From an uncultured Gemmatimonadales bacterium (GTDB lineage Bacteria > Gemmatimonadota > Gemmatimonadetes > Longimicrobiales > Gaopeijiaceae): DNA of 64,000 nt. The stretch spans positions 41,131-105,130 of the forward strand of contig CALFPJ010000082.1 in the NCBI GenBank assembly GCA_937919655.1, written 5' to 3'. The position numbers and the translations under genes are program-made. The first letter of the stretch is position 1. The number at the start of each line of letters is the position of its first letter. The notes under the pieces were generated by a model that did not search any database, was not told where the DNA came from, and saw only the letters and a program-made list of their open reading frames with translations. Positions 17,427 through 27,278 of this stretch are shown one piece after another.

Positions 17427-18266
17427 CTAGGCCTGGGTCTCCCCGAGCTTGTCGAACTCGGAAAGGAGCTGAGCCTCCGGGATCGACTCGGCCTCCGCGT
17501 CGGAGACCTCTTCGACGTCGGCATCCTGAACCCCTCCCGCGTCGCCAGCCTCCAATTGCTTCGGCTCCGAGGCACCATCTCCGAGCAGGCCCATCTGGCT
17601 CTTGAGTGCCAGGAGCTTGTCTTCGACACCTGCGCCACCGCCGTCGCCCTTCTCGAGGCGGACGAACTCATGCTCCAGGCTATCGCCCGCCAGCGCTTCA
17701 TTGACCTCGACGTGCGCGATGGTCTTGCGCTCCTCCTCTTCGATCTTGTCGGCCATGCGATTGAACGCTTCGAACGCCGACGTGTCGGATAGGCCGGACA
17801 TCGTCTCGTGAATACGACGCTGCGCCTGCGCCCTCTTCTGCTTGGCGATGAGGAGATTCCGTTTGCGCTTCGCCTCCTCGATCTTGTCGTTCAGCTGCCG
17901 CAGAGAACCCTTGAGTTTCTCGGTTTCAGACGCCTGCGCCTGCCAGGTGGACTGGATGACCTGAGCTCGCTCGGCATGTTCCTGCTGCCTGATTAGCGCC
18001 TGTTTGGCGAGGTCGTCACGGCCTTCCTTGACGGCAAGCATCGCACGGTGCTCCCAGTCACGCGCCTGCTTGACCTCTTCTTCCAGCTGGGCCTTGAGCT
18101 TGCGCTCATCCGCGATCGCCGCGGCGACCTCCCGCTTGGCCTTCGCGAGCTGGTCGCGCATGTCGATGATGATCTGGTTGAGCATCTTCTCGGGGTTCTC
18201 GGCCCGAGAAATCAGGTCGTTGATGTTCGACTTGATCACAGTAGAGAGCTTCGTGAATATGCCCAT
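17427..18266 (-). CDS. pspA: PspA/IM30 (Vipp1) family membrane-protecting protein
   Basis: A 279-residue member of the ESCRT-III-like PspA/IM30 family, which coats and repairs the inner membrane under stress. The start MGIFTKLSTVIKSNIN with an amphipathic N-terminal helix is diagnostic and is preceded by a GGGAGGG ribosome site. Residues about 25-220 are a continuous Lys/Glu/Gln-rich coiled coil. An acidic Glu/Asp/Ala tail of about 50 residues follows, longer than in E. coli PspA. It sits 4 bases after a YbjN-like gene, so the two are co-transcribed, and a strong terminator follows. No PspF or PspBC gene is nearby, so regulation differs from enterobacteria. Confidence 0.93.
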   Translation of the reverse strand: MGIFTKLSTVIKSNINDLISRAENPEKMLNQIIIDMRDQLAKAKREVAAAIADERKLKAQLEEEVKQARDWEHRAMLAVKEGRDDLAKQALIRQQEHAERAQVIQSTWQAQASETEKLKGSLRQLNDKIEEAKRKRNLLIAKQKRAQAQRRIHETMSGLSDTSAFEAFNRMADKIEEEERKTIAHVEVNEALAGDSLEHEFVRLEKGDGGGAGVEDKLLALKSQMGLLGDGASEPKQLEAGDAGGVQDADVEEVSDAEAESIPEAQLLSEFDKLGETQA

Positions 18267-18270
18267 CGTA

Positions 18271-18696
18271 TCAGCCCTCCCCAGCGACTGCGGCTGCAGA
18301 CGAATCCGCGACACCAGCCAGCGAACGAATCCGCTGCATATGGCCTGACGCCGCCATTTCGATCGATTCCATCGAGGCCTGCAATTCGTGGAAGTCGAGC
18401 GTTTCGAGCTCAAGCGTATCACTCAAAATCAACTCGCCCGTCTCGATAGCGTAGGCGCCGTGCACCACGTCTGTAGCGTTGAGCTCCAGAAGCGTCCGGT
18501 AGAACAAGACTTCCGACTCCGGCTTCTCTGGAAGGTCCATGACCTTCATACGGATCAGCAGAAGCGCATCCGCGTGATGGACGACAACCGGAAGTCCGCT
18601 ATTGCGGCCGCGAACGAGGAACATGCCCTCGTCGACCTCTTCATACTCAAGGTCCATTCGAATCAGGAAGCTCTCGAGATCCTCTCGGGTTACCAT
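18271..18696 (-). CDS. YbjN domain-containing protein
   Basis: A 141-residue cytoplasmic protein with the YbjN fold, which resembles type III secretion chaperones. It starts MVTREDLESFLIRMDLEYEEV, has an LVRGRNSGLPVVV strand pair and a central LLELNATDVVHGAYAIE core, then an amphipathic C-terminal helix. The ATG at 18696 has GGAG about 9 bases upstream. YbjN proteins are linked to motility, stress and sensitivity regulation in enterobacteria, but no biochemical role is settled. Tight coupling with pspA suggests a partner or modulator of the envelope stress protein. That is an inference from spacing only. Confidence 0.78.
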   Translation of the reverse strand: MVTREDLESFLIRMDLEYEEVDEGMFLVRGRNSGLPVVVHHADALLLIRMKVMDLPEKPESEVLFYRTLLELNATDVVHGAYAIETGELILSDTLELETLDFHELQASMESIEMAASGHMQRIRSLAGVADSSAAAVAGEG

Positions 18697-18878
18697 GACC
18701 GTCTCCGTTTTTCTCTGGGTCTCCGCAGGGCGGAGTAACAAAACTACCCGTACTTATGGATCGAACCCTACGGCGCCGGACTAAACGCGGTTTCTAACCG
18801 TGCTTCGCTGACGCGAACTGCGATTGACCGAACAAAGGTAAGGCGTCCGGGGGAGGGTCGCAGCCTTCCCTTGCACCC

Positions 18879-21794
18879 CTACAGTCGCAAGAGCGGTGCC
18901 AGATGTTCCCCTGTGTGAGACCCCTTGGTCTTCGCGACCTCCTCAGGAGTGCCTTCCACGACAATACGTCCACCCTCGCCTCCGCCTTCAGGACCGAGGT
19001 CGATGACCCAGTCTGCTGTCTTTACGACATGGAGGTTGTGTTCAATCACGACGACCGTGTTTCCAAGGTCAACCAAGCGGTGCAGAACGCCTAGGAGAAC
19101 CCGCACATCCTCGAAATGGAGTCCGGTCGTGGGCTCGTCGAGAATGTATAGGGTCTGGCCCGTGGCGGTCTTGGACAGCTCAGTAGCGAGCTTGACCCGC
19201 TGGGCTTCACCCCCGGACAACGTCGTAGCGGACTGGCCCAGGTGCACGTAGCCGAGTCCAACGTCCTGAAGGGTCTGCAGCTTGATCTTGACCCGAGGGA
19301 CCGGGTCAAAGAAGTCGAGCGCATCATCGACGGTCATGTCGAGGACGTCCGCGATGTTCTTGCCTTTGTAAAAAACGTCCAACGTCTCTCGGTTATACCG
19401 GCGCCCGCGACAGACTTCGCAGGGCACGTACACGTCCGGGAGGAAGTGCATTTCGATCTTCACAAGGCCATCGCCCTGACACGCCTCGCAACGTCCACCC
19501 TTAACGTTGAACGAGAAGCGCCCTGGACCGTAGCCGCGCATCTGGGACTCAGGGAGCGTTGCGAACAGCTCCCTGATCGGCGTAAACAGTCCCGCATAGG
19601 TAGCAGGATTCGAGCGCGGCGTTCGCCCGATCGGCGACTGATCCACATCGATGACTTTGTCGATGAGCTTGAGTCCGTCGATGGCATCGTGGCCCGCGGG
19701 TACGAGCTTGCTGCGATACAGGTGGCGCGCCAACGCATGGTACAGGGTCTCGTTCACCAACGTCGACTTTCCGGACCCACTTACCCCGGTCACGCAGATG
19801 AACGCACCTAAGGGGAAGCTCACATCCAGCCCGGTCAGGTTGTGCCCACGCGCTCCGCGCACGGTGAGCATCTTGTCCTTGTTGACCGGCCGACGCTCGA
19901 TCGGGAGCGCGATCTCCCGCTCCCCTCTGAGGTAGGCTGCCGTGAGGGACGTGGTGGACTTGAGGATCTCGGATATCGAACCGGCTGCCACGACCTGGCC
20001 ACCATGCCTGCCGGCCCCTGGGCCGAGGTCGACGATGTAGTCCGCCATGCGGATCGTGTCCTCGTCATGCTCCACGACCACCACCGTATTTCCGAGATCG
20101 CGCAGATGTTGAAGCGTGCTCAAGAGTCGAGCATTGTCACGTTGGTGCAGCCCGATCGAGGGCTCATCAAGGATATAGAGCACTCCGACCAGCCGACTCC
20201 CGATCTGGGTGGCCAGGCGAATGCGCTGAGCCTCACCCCCGGAGAGCGACCCAGCCGCACGTCCGAGCGTGAGATACGCGAGGCCAACGTCCGTCAGGAA
20301 TCGGAGTCGCTCGCCCACCTCCTTGACGATCGGGCCGGCGATTTCCGCCGAGAGAGGCGCATGCTCCGAGTTCTTCGGGGCCTTCTCCCCACGACGCTGG
20401 ATCGGCAGGCCGTCAATAAACTGAGATGCCTCCGCGATCGACATGTTGACCACATCGCCCAATGACCGGCCCGCCACCGTAACCGCCCGGGATCCCGCCT
20501 TGAGTCTCGACCCTTCACAAACACCACAGGGAAGCGTCGACATGTATTCGTCGAGCTGGTGCCTGACACCCTCCGAGCCCGTCTCTCGATAACGACGGTC
20601 GATATTGGCCAGCACGCCTTCCCAAAGATCCTCATAGTGCCCGTCGGAGCTTCCGCTCCCGGACTTATAAGGAAAGCGGATCTTCATGGTGCCAGAGCCG
20701 TAGATGATGGCGTGACGCACATCCTCAGGCAGCTTGCCCCAAGCCGTGTTCGGATGGAACTCGTACGCCTCGGCTAGGCCGGGGATCACCGACCGCCTCA
20801 GATTCCCAGAGGGGTCACCCCACGGTAGAATCACACCCTCGAGGATAGAGACAGACGGGTCCGCGACCAGGAGTTCTGGGTTGACCTCTTGTCGCGTTCC
20901 GAGTCCCCCGCACTCCTCGCACGCGCCGAACGGCGAGTTGAAGGAGAATTGACGCGGCTCAAGTTCGGCCAGGCTCGTGCCGCAGTTGTCGCAGGCGTAG
21001 TGCTCACTGAAGACATGAGCGATCGGATCGCTATCCTTGCGGTGCTCAGAGACCTCGACGATCCCGTCGCCGGAGCGTAACGCGGTCTCTACCGAGTCCG
21101 CGAGGCGCTCGCGATCTTCTTCGCGAACCACCAACCGATCCACCACGACCGAAATGTTGTGGTTCTCATATCGATTAAGCTGCGGCGGCTCAGTGAGGTC
21201 GTAGGTCTCACCGTCCACACGCACTCTGACGAAACCCTCCTTGCGCGCCTTCTCAAAGAGGATGACGAACTCCCCTTTGCGGCCGCGCACCAGAGGAGCG
21301 AGCACCTCGATACGCGTGCCCTCTTCCATCTCCAAGACTCGCTCCACGATCTGTGTCGCCGATTGACGGATCACCGGATCGCCGCACGTCGGGCAATGCG
21401 GAATCCCCACTCGGGCCCACATTAGGCGCAGGTAGTCGTAGATCTCGGTGACGGTCCCGACGGTTGAGCGAGGATTCCGACTGACCGTCTTCTGCTCAAT
21501 CGAGATGGCCGGAGATAGGCCTTCAATGGAGTCCACGTCGGGCTTTTCCATCAGACCGAGGAACTGACGGGCATAGGCGGACAGTGACTCTACGTAACGG
21601 CGCTGTCCCTCAGCGTAGATGGTATCAAAAGCCAGCGAAGACTTTCCGGACCCCGAGAGACCGGTGATGACCACCAGCTTCTCTCGAGGGAGCTCGACGG
21701 TGATGTCCCGGAGATTATGCTCGCGAGCCCCACGCACAATGAGTTTGTCGTGCGGGGCGGACGTTTTTTCGGGGCGGGACGTTGATTGAGCCAT
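18879..21794 (-). CDS. uvrA: UvrA, excinuclease ABC subunit A
   Basis: A 971-residue double ABC ATPase that scans DNA for lesions and loads UvrB in nucleotide excision repair. The first Walker A is [13 protein letters not shown], the second [13 protein letters not shown], and both halves carry LSGGEAQR signatures. Zinc-binding Cys pairs appear in [27 protein letters not shown] and [10 protein letters not shown]. The start at 21794 ([10 protein letters not shown]) places the conserved [13 protein letters not shown] near residue 16; a longer frame to 21941 is unsupported. Length is normal. It stands alone, with 171 bases to the next gene upstream and 182 bases to the ybjN start downstream. Confidence 0.97.
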   Translation of the reverse strand: MAQSTSRPEKTSAPHDKLIVRGAREHNLRDITVELPREKLVVITGLSGSGKSSLAFDTIYAEGQRRYVESLSAYARQFLGLMEKPDVDSIEGLSPAISIEQKTVSRNPRSTVGTVTEIYDYLRLMWARVGIPHCPTCGDPVIRQSATQIVERVLEMEEGTRIEVLAPLVRGRKGEFVILFEKARKEGFVRVRVDGETYDLTEPPQLNRYENHNISVVVDRLVVREEDRERLADSVETALRSGDGIVEVSEHRKDSDPIAHVFSEHYACDNCGTSLAELEPRQFSFNSPFGACEECGGLGTRQEVNPELLVADPSVSILEGVILPWGDPSGNLRRSVIPGLAEAYEFHPNTAWGKLPEDVRHAIIYGSGTMKIRFPYKSGSGSSDGHYEDLWEGVLANIDRRYRETGSEGVRHQLDEYMSTLPCGVCEGSRLKAGSRAVTVAGRSLGDVVNMSIAEASQFIDGLPIQRRGEKAPKNSEHAPLSAEIAGPIVKEVGERLRFLTDVGLAYLTLGRAAGSLSGGEAQRIRLATQIGSRLVGVLYILDEPSIGLHQRDNARLLSTLQHLRDLGNTVVVVEHDEDTIRMADYIVDLGPGAGRHGGQVVAAGSISEILKSTTSLTAAYLRGEREIALPIERRPVNKDKMLTVRGARGHNLTGLDVSFPLGAFICVTGVSGSGKSTLVNETLYHALARHLYRSKLVPAGHDAIDGLKLIDKVIDVDQSPIGRTPRSNPATYAGLFTPIRELFATLPESQMRGYGPGRFSFNVKGGRCEACQGDGLVKIEMHFLPDVYVPCEVCRGRRYNRETLDVFYKGKNIADVLDMTVDDALDFFDPVPRVKIKLQTLQDVGLGYVHLGQSATTLSGGEAQRVKLATELSKTATGQTLYILDEPTTGLHFEDVRVLLGVLHRLVDLGNTVVVIEHNLHVVKTADWVIDLGPEGGGEGGRIVVEGTPEEVAKTKGSHTGEHLAPLLRL

Positions 21795-21967
21795 AGCCAA
21801 GAATTGTAACCGACTTTTGTGCTTTCGCTCAATCCGCTTAGTGTGGGTGGTTCGCCGGGGTGGGGCGGCTGTGGGGTTCGCGGCACGGTCGACGGGGGGG
21901 CGAACCTTGCTCGGACGTGGAGGCTCGCGGGTGCTTCGCACCTGGCTCGGGGATAGGGAGGGCCGGG

Positions 21968-22714
21968 CTAGCGGGCGGTGCCGACGGTCCAGTCGAACGC
22001 CCGGGTGTAGAAGAGGATATCAGGCGGCAGGACGATGACCACCGCGACCGACTCCATGTCCACTTGATCGATGTGCTCGGCCGGGATCAACTGATCATCG
22101 ACGAACAACTTCCCGCACGGAGGCGGAAGAATCCTGCCTGTCCCCCGTTCGACCTTTGGCATCCGGGAACCAAGACAGACCTCCATGCCGTTTGCTACTC
22201 CAACCAACAACCACCTCAGCATCTCGGTGTTGTTGTCGCTCTTGAACTTGGCCTCTTCGAGTCTCACCCCTTGTAAGGCTCGGAAACCCTCTCTCGTGTT
22301 GGGATTTCCACCAAGCTTGAGCGAGAGCCACCGCTCGAGGTTCTCGTTGCGGATCGTCACCAGCAGCGGATCGAGACGGATGGGCTCTGGCCGAATCTCT
22401 AGGTCGAGCGGATAAATACCGCCGTCCGCGACTGCGATGAGCGGGCTCTCAAATTCGAAATAACCGATGCGCTGCACGGCGATGAAATACTCGCCACCGG
22501 CGGGTGCAGTAAGCACGAAGCGCCCCATGCTGTCCGCCAGCGCCACCGCCGCTCGGTTTCGCTCCACGTCTAGTAAGAACACGCCGGCGGTCGCCACCGG
22601 CTGGCCGTTGGAGGAGTCCACAACCCGACCTCTGATCTCTTGTGCAAGGATCTCAGGCGCACCGAACGCGCACATGATGACGGAGAGAGCTACGATCTGG
22701 ATGGAAGTCTTCAT
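21968..22714 (-). CDS. Exported carboxypeptidase regulatory-like domain protein
   Basis: A 248-residue secreted protein. A signal peptide ([18 protein letters not shown], cleavage after AQE or ILA) is followed by a carboxypeptidase regulatory-like beta-sandwich: [20 protein letters not shown], then [20 protein letters not shown]. Such domains usually head TonB-dependent receptors, but here no barrel follows. Residues about 130-248 resemble short TonB plug-like segments ([20 protein letters not shown]) seen in Gemmatimonadota proteins. It lies just downstream of tamB (49 bases). The function is unknown; an accessory role at the outer membrane is a guess from context. Confidence 0.7.
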   Translation of the reverse strand: MKTSIQIVALSVIMCAFGAPEILAQEIRGRVVDSSNGQPVATAGVFLLDVERNRAAVALADSMGRFVLTAPAGGEYFIAVQRIGYFEFESPLIAVADGGIYPLDLEIRPEPIRLDPLLVTIRNENLERWLSLKLGGNPNTREGFRALQGVRLEEAKFKSDNNTEMLRWLLVGVANGMEVCLGSRMPKVERGTGRILPPPCGKLFVDDQLIPAEHIDQVDMESVAVVIVLPPDILFYTRAFDWTVGTAR

Positions 22715-22763
22715 CGGCGATTGGCGCTCCCGGCACAGCCGCGGTGACGCACTCTCGGTTCCT

Positions 22764-25700
22764 CTAATAGCCCCACTCTCGGAAGATGAAAACCCCGAGA
22801 ATCTGTTCCGACGGGAACCCAAGGCCTCCGAAGCCGGCGCCGCTCCGCAGAAAACGGTCCTCAAAGAACCCCTCGACCGTGTAGTCGTCGTTCAGAGACC
22901 ACTCCAGGCGGGCACCCCCGATCATTTTTCCACCCGACTGCTCCGACGGCCGACGGAACACGAGCACGATAAATGCGTCCTGACCCACATACTGACCGAT
23001 CTCTACTTGTGTGTTGACCAAGGAACTGAGTCCGGACGCAACCCCTTGGTTGTTCTCCGCTTGGGTGATCGAGAGATAATCGAGACCAAACCTCTGGGTC
23101 AGCGCGGCTCCTAACTGGGAGGCAACCATCCCCGAGAAGTACGTCGTGGCCAAGGAACCGGCTGCCCCCTGCAAAGCACTCGATTGACCGACCGCGAGGT
23201 CGGAACTCGGACCCCCGAAGACCAGGTAGCTGATGAGGTCGGACTGCACGAGGCCAGCCTCGTCTGTCGAGAGCGCGACCCGAGGCGCGGCGAGCGTGCC
23301 CTCCACGTTCGCATTGACGGTGAAGGGTTCCTCGTCGCGGCGGCGAATTCGGCTCGTGGCCTGGATATCGAGGATCGGGTTTATCCCAGGCACACCTATG
23401 AAGCCGACCGTACCGCCGGACACGACGAAGGTCCTTCCCAACACCGCGTACGAGCCGCGCAACGCGGACAGCGAGCCTACGAGGACGATGTCGCCCTGTG
23501 TGCGGTCGTAGCGAACGTCGAGGTCGCCACCCATTTCCACGTTCATGTCGTTCGAGCGTAACCAGGCATCCCGCGGCACCGACAGGTTGACCCGAACGCT
23601 CAGGTTCTGCAGAAACGGGTTGCGAAGACCACGCAAGAGCCCCTGACCCGAAAACGCAGTCGTGTCTGCGCCCAACAGCCGCGGATCAAGCAGATCAACC
23701 ACCCCCGCGTTGCGGGCGAACTCGTCCAAGAACAGCGTGCCTTGGTCAACCCGAAGGTCACCCTCTACGACCGGGCGGCCGTAACGACCCGTGAGCTTCA
23801 GATCGCCGCTGACTCTGCCCTCCATGTCTAGTCGCTGCACCGCCTGGAACGCGGTGAACTTCATGTCGATGTCCAACCCCGGATCCGAGATCTCGTCCAA
23901 AGTGATTGTGCCGGTCACGGTCGAGGCCCCGGTCGCAACGGTCCTTAGATCCACCTGGACCGTGCGGTCCGGGCGGAGAGTCAGCGTGCCGCTTACCTCT
24001 CTGTGTCGCACACCGACCGCTTCGATCGACCAGCCGCCGTTGGAGAGCGTGACCTGTCCCTCAGGCTCAAGTTGATCAAGTGTGCCGCGCACTCTTACCG
24101 CTCCCGTCACCCATCCTTCGACGTCCTCCAACGTGCCGATGTAGGCGAGCGCCACCGACGCCTCCAACGAATCGGCAGTGATCGTCAGGTCAATCTGACC
24201 CGGCGCGGTTCGATCCGGGATATCGGCCAAGGCGAGGTCGACGGGCACTGAGCCATTAGCAGTAAAGACCCGACGGTCCCGCGACAAAGCCTCCACCGTC
24301 ACCTGGGCGACTCGATCTCTGTATTCCAGATCGCCCCGAACCTGCGAGAGTTCAAGCGCGGCAAGGCGTGGATCGAGGACCGACCATTGGGCCCGAATGA
24401 CGGGGTCGAGAGCCGACCCCTCGACGGAGACTTCCATGTCCACATGGCCCGATACGCTCACCTCATCGAATTCACCGATGCGGGTCATGCTCTCGATGTG
24501 TAGCCCCTCGATGATCATACCAAAATCCGACGAACCCACCCGCGACAACGTCCCGGCAGCGGTCAGCCTCATGGGATCGGAGCCACCACGAACGACATCC
24601 AGGTCCTCAACCACAAGCGAAGTCGCATCCCAAGTCAGGCGGGTCGGAAGGGCGAGCGTGTAGGCCAGCGAGTCGATGGTAAGCGTGGCCTCTTCCAGGG
24701 CCACATGCCCGCCCACGGAGTCGAACCCGAATTGGCCACGCGCCTGCATCGACTCTCCCAGACCCCTAGACACGGCCACGACCGCGTCTCCAGCCCGCGC
24801 GACCATCGCGCCATCAACGCGCACCTCCTCGAAAGACCGCCCTTGCCACTCCAAACCGAAGGCATCCATCGCAAGCTTCCACGCCCCATCGAAGCCGGGA
24901 AGGTCCTTTGCGTTCAAAGTCACCGTTGCGCTGTCGACCGAGTTGGGGCCGTAAACAGCTCGGCGTACGTCAGCTTTCAGCTCAATATCGAGATTGTCGA
25001 GCGAACCCAGGAGGCGCACGGTACCACGTACTGTGCCCCTCATTCTGACGTCGAGCGTGTCAGGCAGCGCGTCAACGTCGACCCCCTCGAAGGCGAGTAA
25101 GGTGACCTCCATGGCGCTGAGCGTGTCCTTCGCGATCACGGTGTCGCCCATGAACATCGGGCGAAGTAGGCCGAGTGAGTCTGTCGAAAATGCCAGGCTC
25201 GCCTCACCGTCGAGAGGAGACCCAAGTCCAAGTCGTCCCTCCCCGGTCACATGCACGCCCCCCACTACGGCGTCTAGGCTGACTATGGTGACGATCCCTT
25301 CCGAGGCCCGCATGTGTGCGATCGCCGTGTCGACATACAGGCCTCCGAGGCGGGCCTTGGAAGAACGAAACGTGACCGCCGCGTCCACAGAGTCGGCCCG
25401 GACGCCACGCCCCTCAATCGAGACGCTGCCGCTCCAGATCGACGGCTCGGGCAACTTCGGGGAAAAGGTCGAAAGCGCGATCTGATCTGCGACGGCATCG
25501 AAACGGTAGAAGGCCCCCGGAGCGCTCATATCGAAGACACCGTCCACCAACACACGACCTCCGGCGGTCTCCATGTCTGCGGTGATCTGTAGGTCCCGTA
25601 GCCGGCCCTGCGCGCGCCACGGCCCTGAAATATCACCGCGCAGTTCCATGGTGGGGCCCATCAGGTCCTGGAAGATCTCTAGCGACAGGGGCGCCATAGC

Positions 25701-27278
25701 CCCCTGCAAGTCTGTGGACCAAACCCCGGTGCTCGATCGCCTGAAGGAGCCGCTGACGTTCGCTGCGGATCGCGGCCGACCGTCTGGCGAATGGGTGGCG
25801 TCCGCTACGAATCTGAGCGCTTCATCCACCCGACCCGACACCTCGAAATTCAGCGTCCCCATACCAGCCAGGGGCAGTGAGGGCGCCACGACACGGAGTA
25901 GGTCGTAGTTGACTGGATTCAGCCGTGCCTCGAAGGCAGCCACCCCCGGGTTGCCCCCCCCAAAGAGTGTGCCGCTGAAGTCGGCGGTGGTGGGGGCGCC
26001 ACGGTAGCCGATCGGCACAAAGGTCGCGCGGCCACTCACGGTCGCACGCTCCAAAGTTCCCGACACCGTCATATTCCCGCTCAACCAACCGTCCAGAGGT
26101 GCCTGCTTCCCGATCCACGGCTCCAGCCGGTCCAGCGTGACGGGGCTGGCGGTCAGGGCCAACCGGTCGAAGCGTAGGACGTCATCTATGCGCACCGTTC
26201 CGTTCGCGGTCAGCGCGCTAGCCTCCAGTTGTATGGAGAAGTCCTCAAGGCGCGCCTCGACCCCATTCGCCACACGGAGGTCGGCGGTTCCGGTGAACGT
26301 GCCCACTGGAATCCGGGGGTCGAGCCAACCCAGGTCCGAGAGCTGACCCTCGCCATCCGTCGTCAAGTGCGCTTCGAGCACCCAGGGTTCACCGGGCTGC
26401 TCGGGCCCCATCGAGATGGTGCCTCGGAGTAACGAGCCCGGCAATCGGAAAGCCCCTCCGCCCACCCGAATTCCGTTTTGATCGTAGGCGACTTGGCCGA
26501 ACGCCTCATCAATCAGCAGAGGCTCCTCCAACAGCGAAGCCACGGCAGACAACGAGGCGAGTCGGCCACTGAGCCTTTCGCCCGAGCCGTCCAGCCTTAC
26601 TGTTACAGCCTCGAGGTCAAGGTCTAGCGAGTCGAACGCGAGCCGAGCAAGCAGCCCGTCGCCATCTGGCGACGCTACGGTCGGAAGCCGGCCCCCCGCC
26701 GAGGTGGGCGTGAGAATCTCCACCAGTCCCTCTCGTACGCCAATGCGCCCAAAACGAATCTGGTCAACGCGTTGGGCGTCGGCCTCGTCATCGAGGGCCT
26801 CCCTGGGCTGGAGGACACTCTGGATGTTGAGTGAGCCCTCACTCGGCAGGCGTGAAATTTCGAGGTCCAGGCCCCAGACCACCATCGAACTGATGCGGGG
26901 GCGCGCAGCGAGTACGCCCCAGGGCGTATAACGAAGCTGAACGGAATCCGCGAAAAGGAACCGTCGACCGGCCGCGGCGTTTAGGCGCACCCCTGAGAGT
27001 GTGGCGCCCAGGAGGAACGTTCGCGTTCGAACACGTTCAATAGAGAGCTCTCCCGCCAAGATACCCTGGGATCGGACAATGATCTCATCCAGGAGGGCTC
27101 GCTGACCTCGTTCGCTTTGATCCGCATAGGCAACCGTAACGAGAAGACCCAGCACGATCAAAAACAGACCGCGCTTCAGCCAAGGCATCAGCCTGAAACG
27201 GCGAACGGCTGCGCGCTCCGCAGCCGTCGCTTCAGTCGCCTCCAGGGGATGAGTCGAGTCGTTGAGGGGATCGCTCAT
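22764..27278 (-). CDS. tamB: TamB-like translocation and assembly module / AsmA-like lipid transfer protein
   Basis: A 1504-residue protein with one N-terminal membrane helix (about residues 34-52, LKRGLFLIVLGLLVTVAYA) and a very long beta-rich periplasmic body of repeated groove modules. The C-terminal DUF490 domain is recognisable: RNPFLQNLSVRVNLSVPRD, VGSLSALRGSYAVLGRTF, GTVGFIGVPGINPILDIQA and LVFGGPSSDLAVGQ. TamB family proteins bridge the two membranes and help insert outer membrane proteins or move phospholipids. The ATG overlaps the stop of the upstream barrel gene by one base (TGATG), giving tight coupling to its partner. Length is within the usual range. Confidence 0.9.
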   Translation of the reverse strand: MSDPLNDSTHPLEATEATAAERAAVRRFRLMPWLKRGLFLIVLGLLVTVAYADQSERGQRALLDEIIVRSQGILAGELSIERVRTRTFLLGATLSGVRLNAAAGRRFLFADSVQLRYTPWGVLAARPRISSMVVWGLDLEISRLPSEGSLNIQSVLQPREALDDEADAQRVDQIRFGRIGVREGLVEILTPTSAGGRLPTVASPDGDGLLARLAFDSLDLDLEAVTVRLDGSGERLSGRLASLSAVASLLEEPLLIDEAFGQVAYDQNGIRVGGGAFRLPGSLLRGTISMGPEQPGEPWVLEAHLTTDGEGQLSDLGWLDPRIPVGTFTGTADLRVANGVEARLEDFSIQLEASALTANGTVRIDDVLRFDRLALTASPVTLDRLEPWIGKQAPLDGWLSGNMTVSGTLERATVSGRATFVPIGYRGAPTTADFSGTLFGGGNPGVAAFEARLNPVNYDLLRVVAPSLPLAGMGTLNFEVSGRVDEALRFVADATHSPDGRPRSAANVSGSFRRSSTGVWSTDLQGAMAPLSLEIFQDLMGPTMELRGDISGPWRAQGRLRDLQITADMETAGGRVLVDGVFDMSAPGAFYRFDAVADQIALSTFSPKLPEPSIWSGSVSIEGRGVRADSVDAAVTFRSSKARLGGLYVDTAIAHMRASEGIVTIVSLDAVVGGVHVTGEGRLGLGSPLDGEASLAFSTDSLGLLRPMFMGDTVIAKDTLSAMEVTLLAFEGVDVDALPDTLDVRMRGTVRGTVRLLGSLDNLDIELKADVRRAVYGPNSVDSATVTLNAKDLPGFDGAWKLAMDAFGLEWQGRSFEEVRVDGAMVARAGDAVVAVSRGLGESMQARGQFGFDSVGGHVALEEATLTIDSLAYTLALPTRLTWDATSLVVEDLDVVRGGSDPMRLTAAGTLSRVGSSDFGMIIEGLHIESMTRIGEFDEVSVSGHVDMEVSVEGSALDPVIRAQWSVLDPRLAALELSQVRGDLEYRDRVAQVTVEALSRDRRVFTANGSVPVDLALADIPDRTAPGQIDLTITADSLEASVALAYIGTLEDVEGWVTGAVRVRGTLDQLEPEGQVTLSNGGWSIEAVGVRHREVSGTLTLRPDRTVQVDLRTVATGASTVTGTITLDEISDPGLDIDMKFTAFQAVQRLDMEGRVSGDLKLTGRYGRPVVEGDLRVDQGTLFLDEFARNAGVVDLLDPRLLGADTTAFSGQGLLRGLRNPFLQNLSVRVNLSVPRDAWLRSNDMNVEMGGDLDVRYDRTQGDIVLVGSLSALRGSYAVLGRTFVVSGGTVGFIGVPGINPILDIQATSRIRRRDEEPFTVNANVEGTLAAPRVALSTDEAGLVQSDLISYLVFGGPSSDLAVGQSSALQGAAGSLATTYFSGMVASQLGAALTQRFGLDYLSITQAENNQGVASGLSSLVNTQVEIGQYVGQDAFIVLVFRRPSEQSGGKMIGGARLEWSLNDDYTVEGFFEDRFLRSGAGFGGLGFPSEQILGVFIFREWGY

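Noticed and set aside
18758..18767. GGTTCGATCC on the minus strand, like a tRNA T-loop
   Set aside because: The flanking bases do not form a T-stem and no acceptor or anticodon arm can be drawn.
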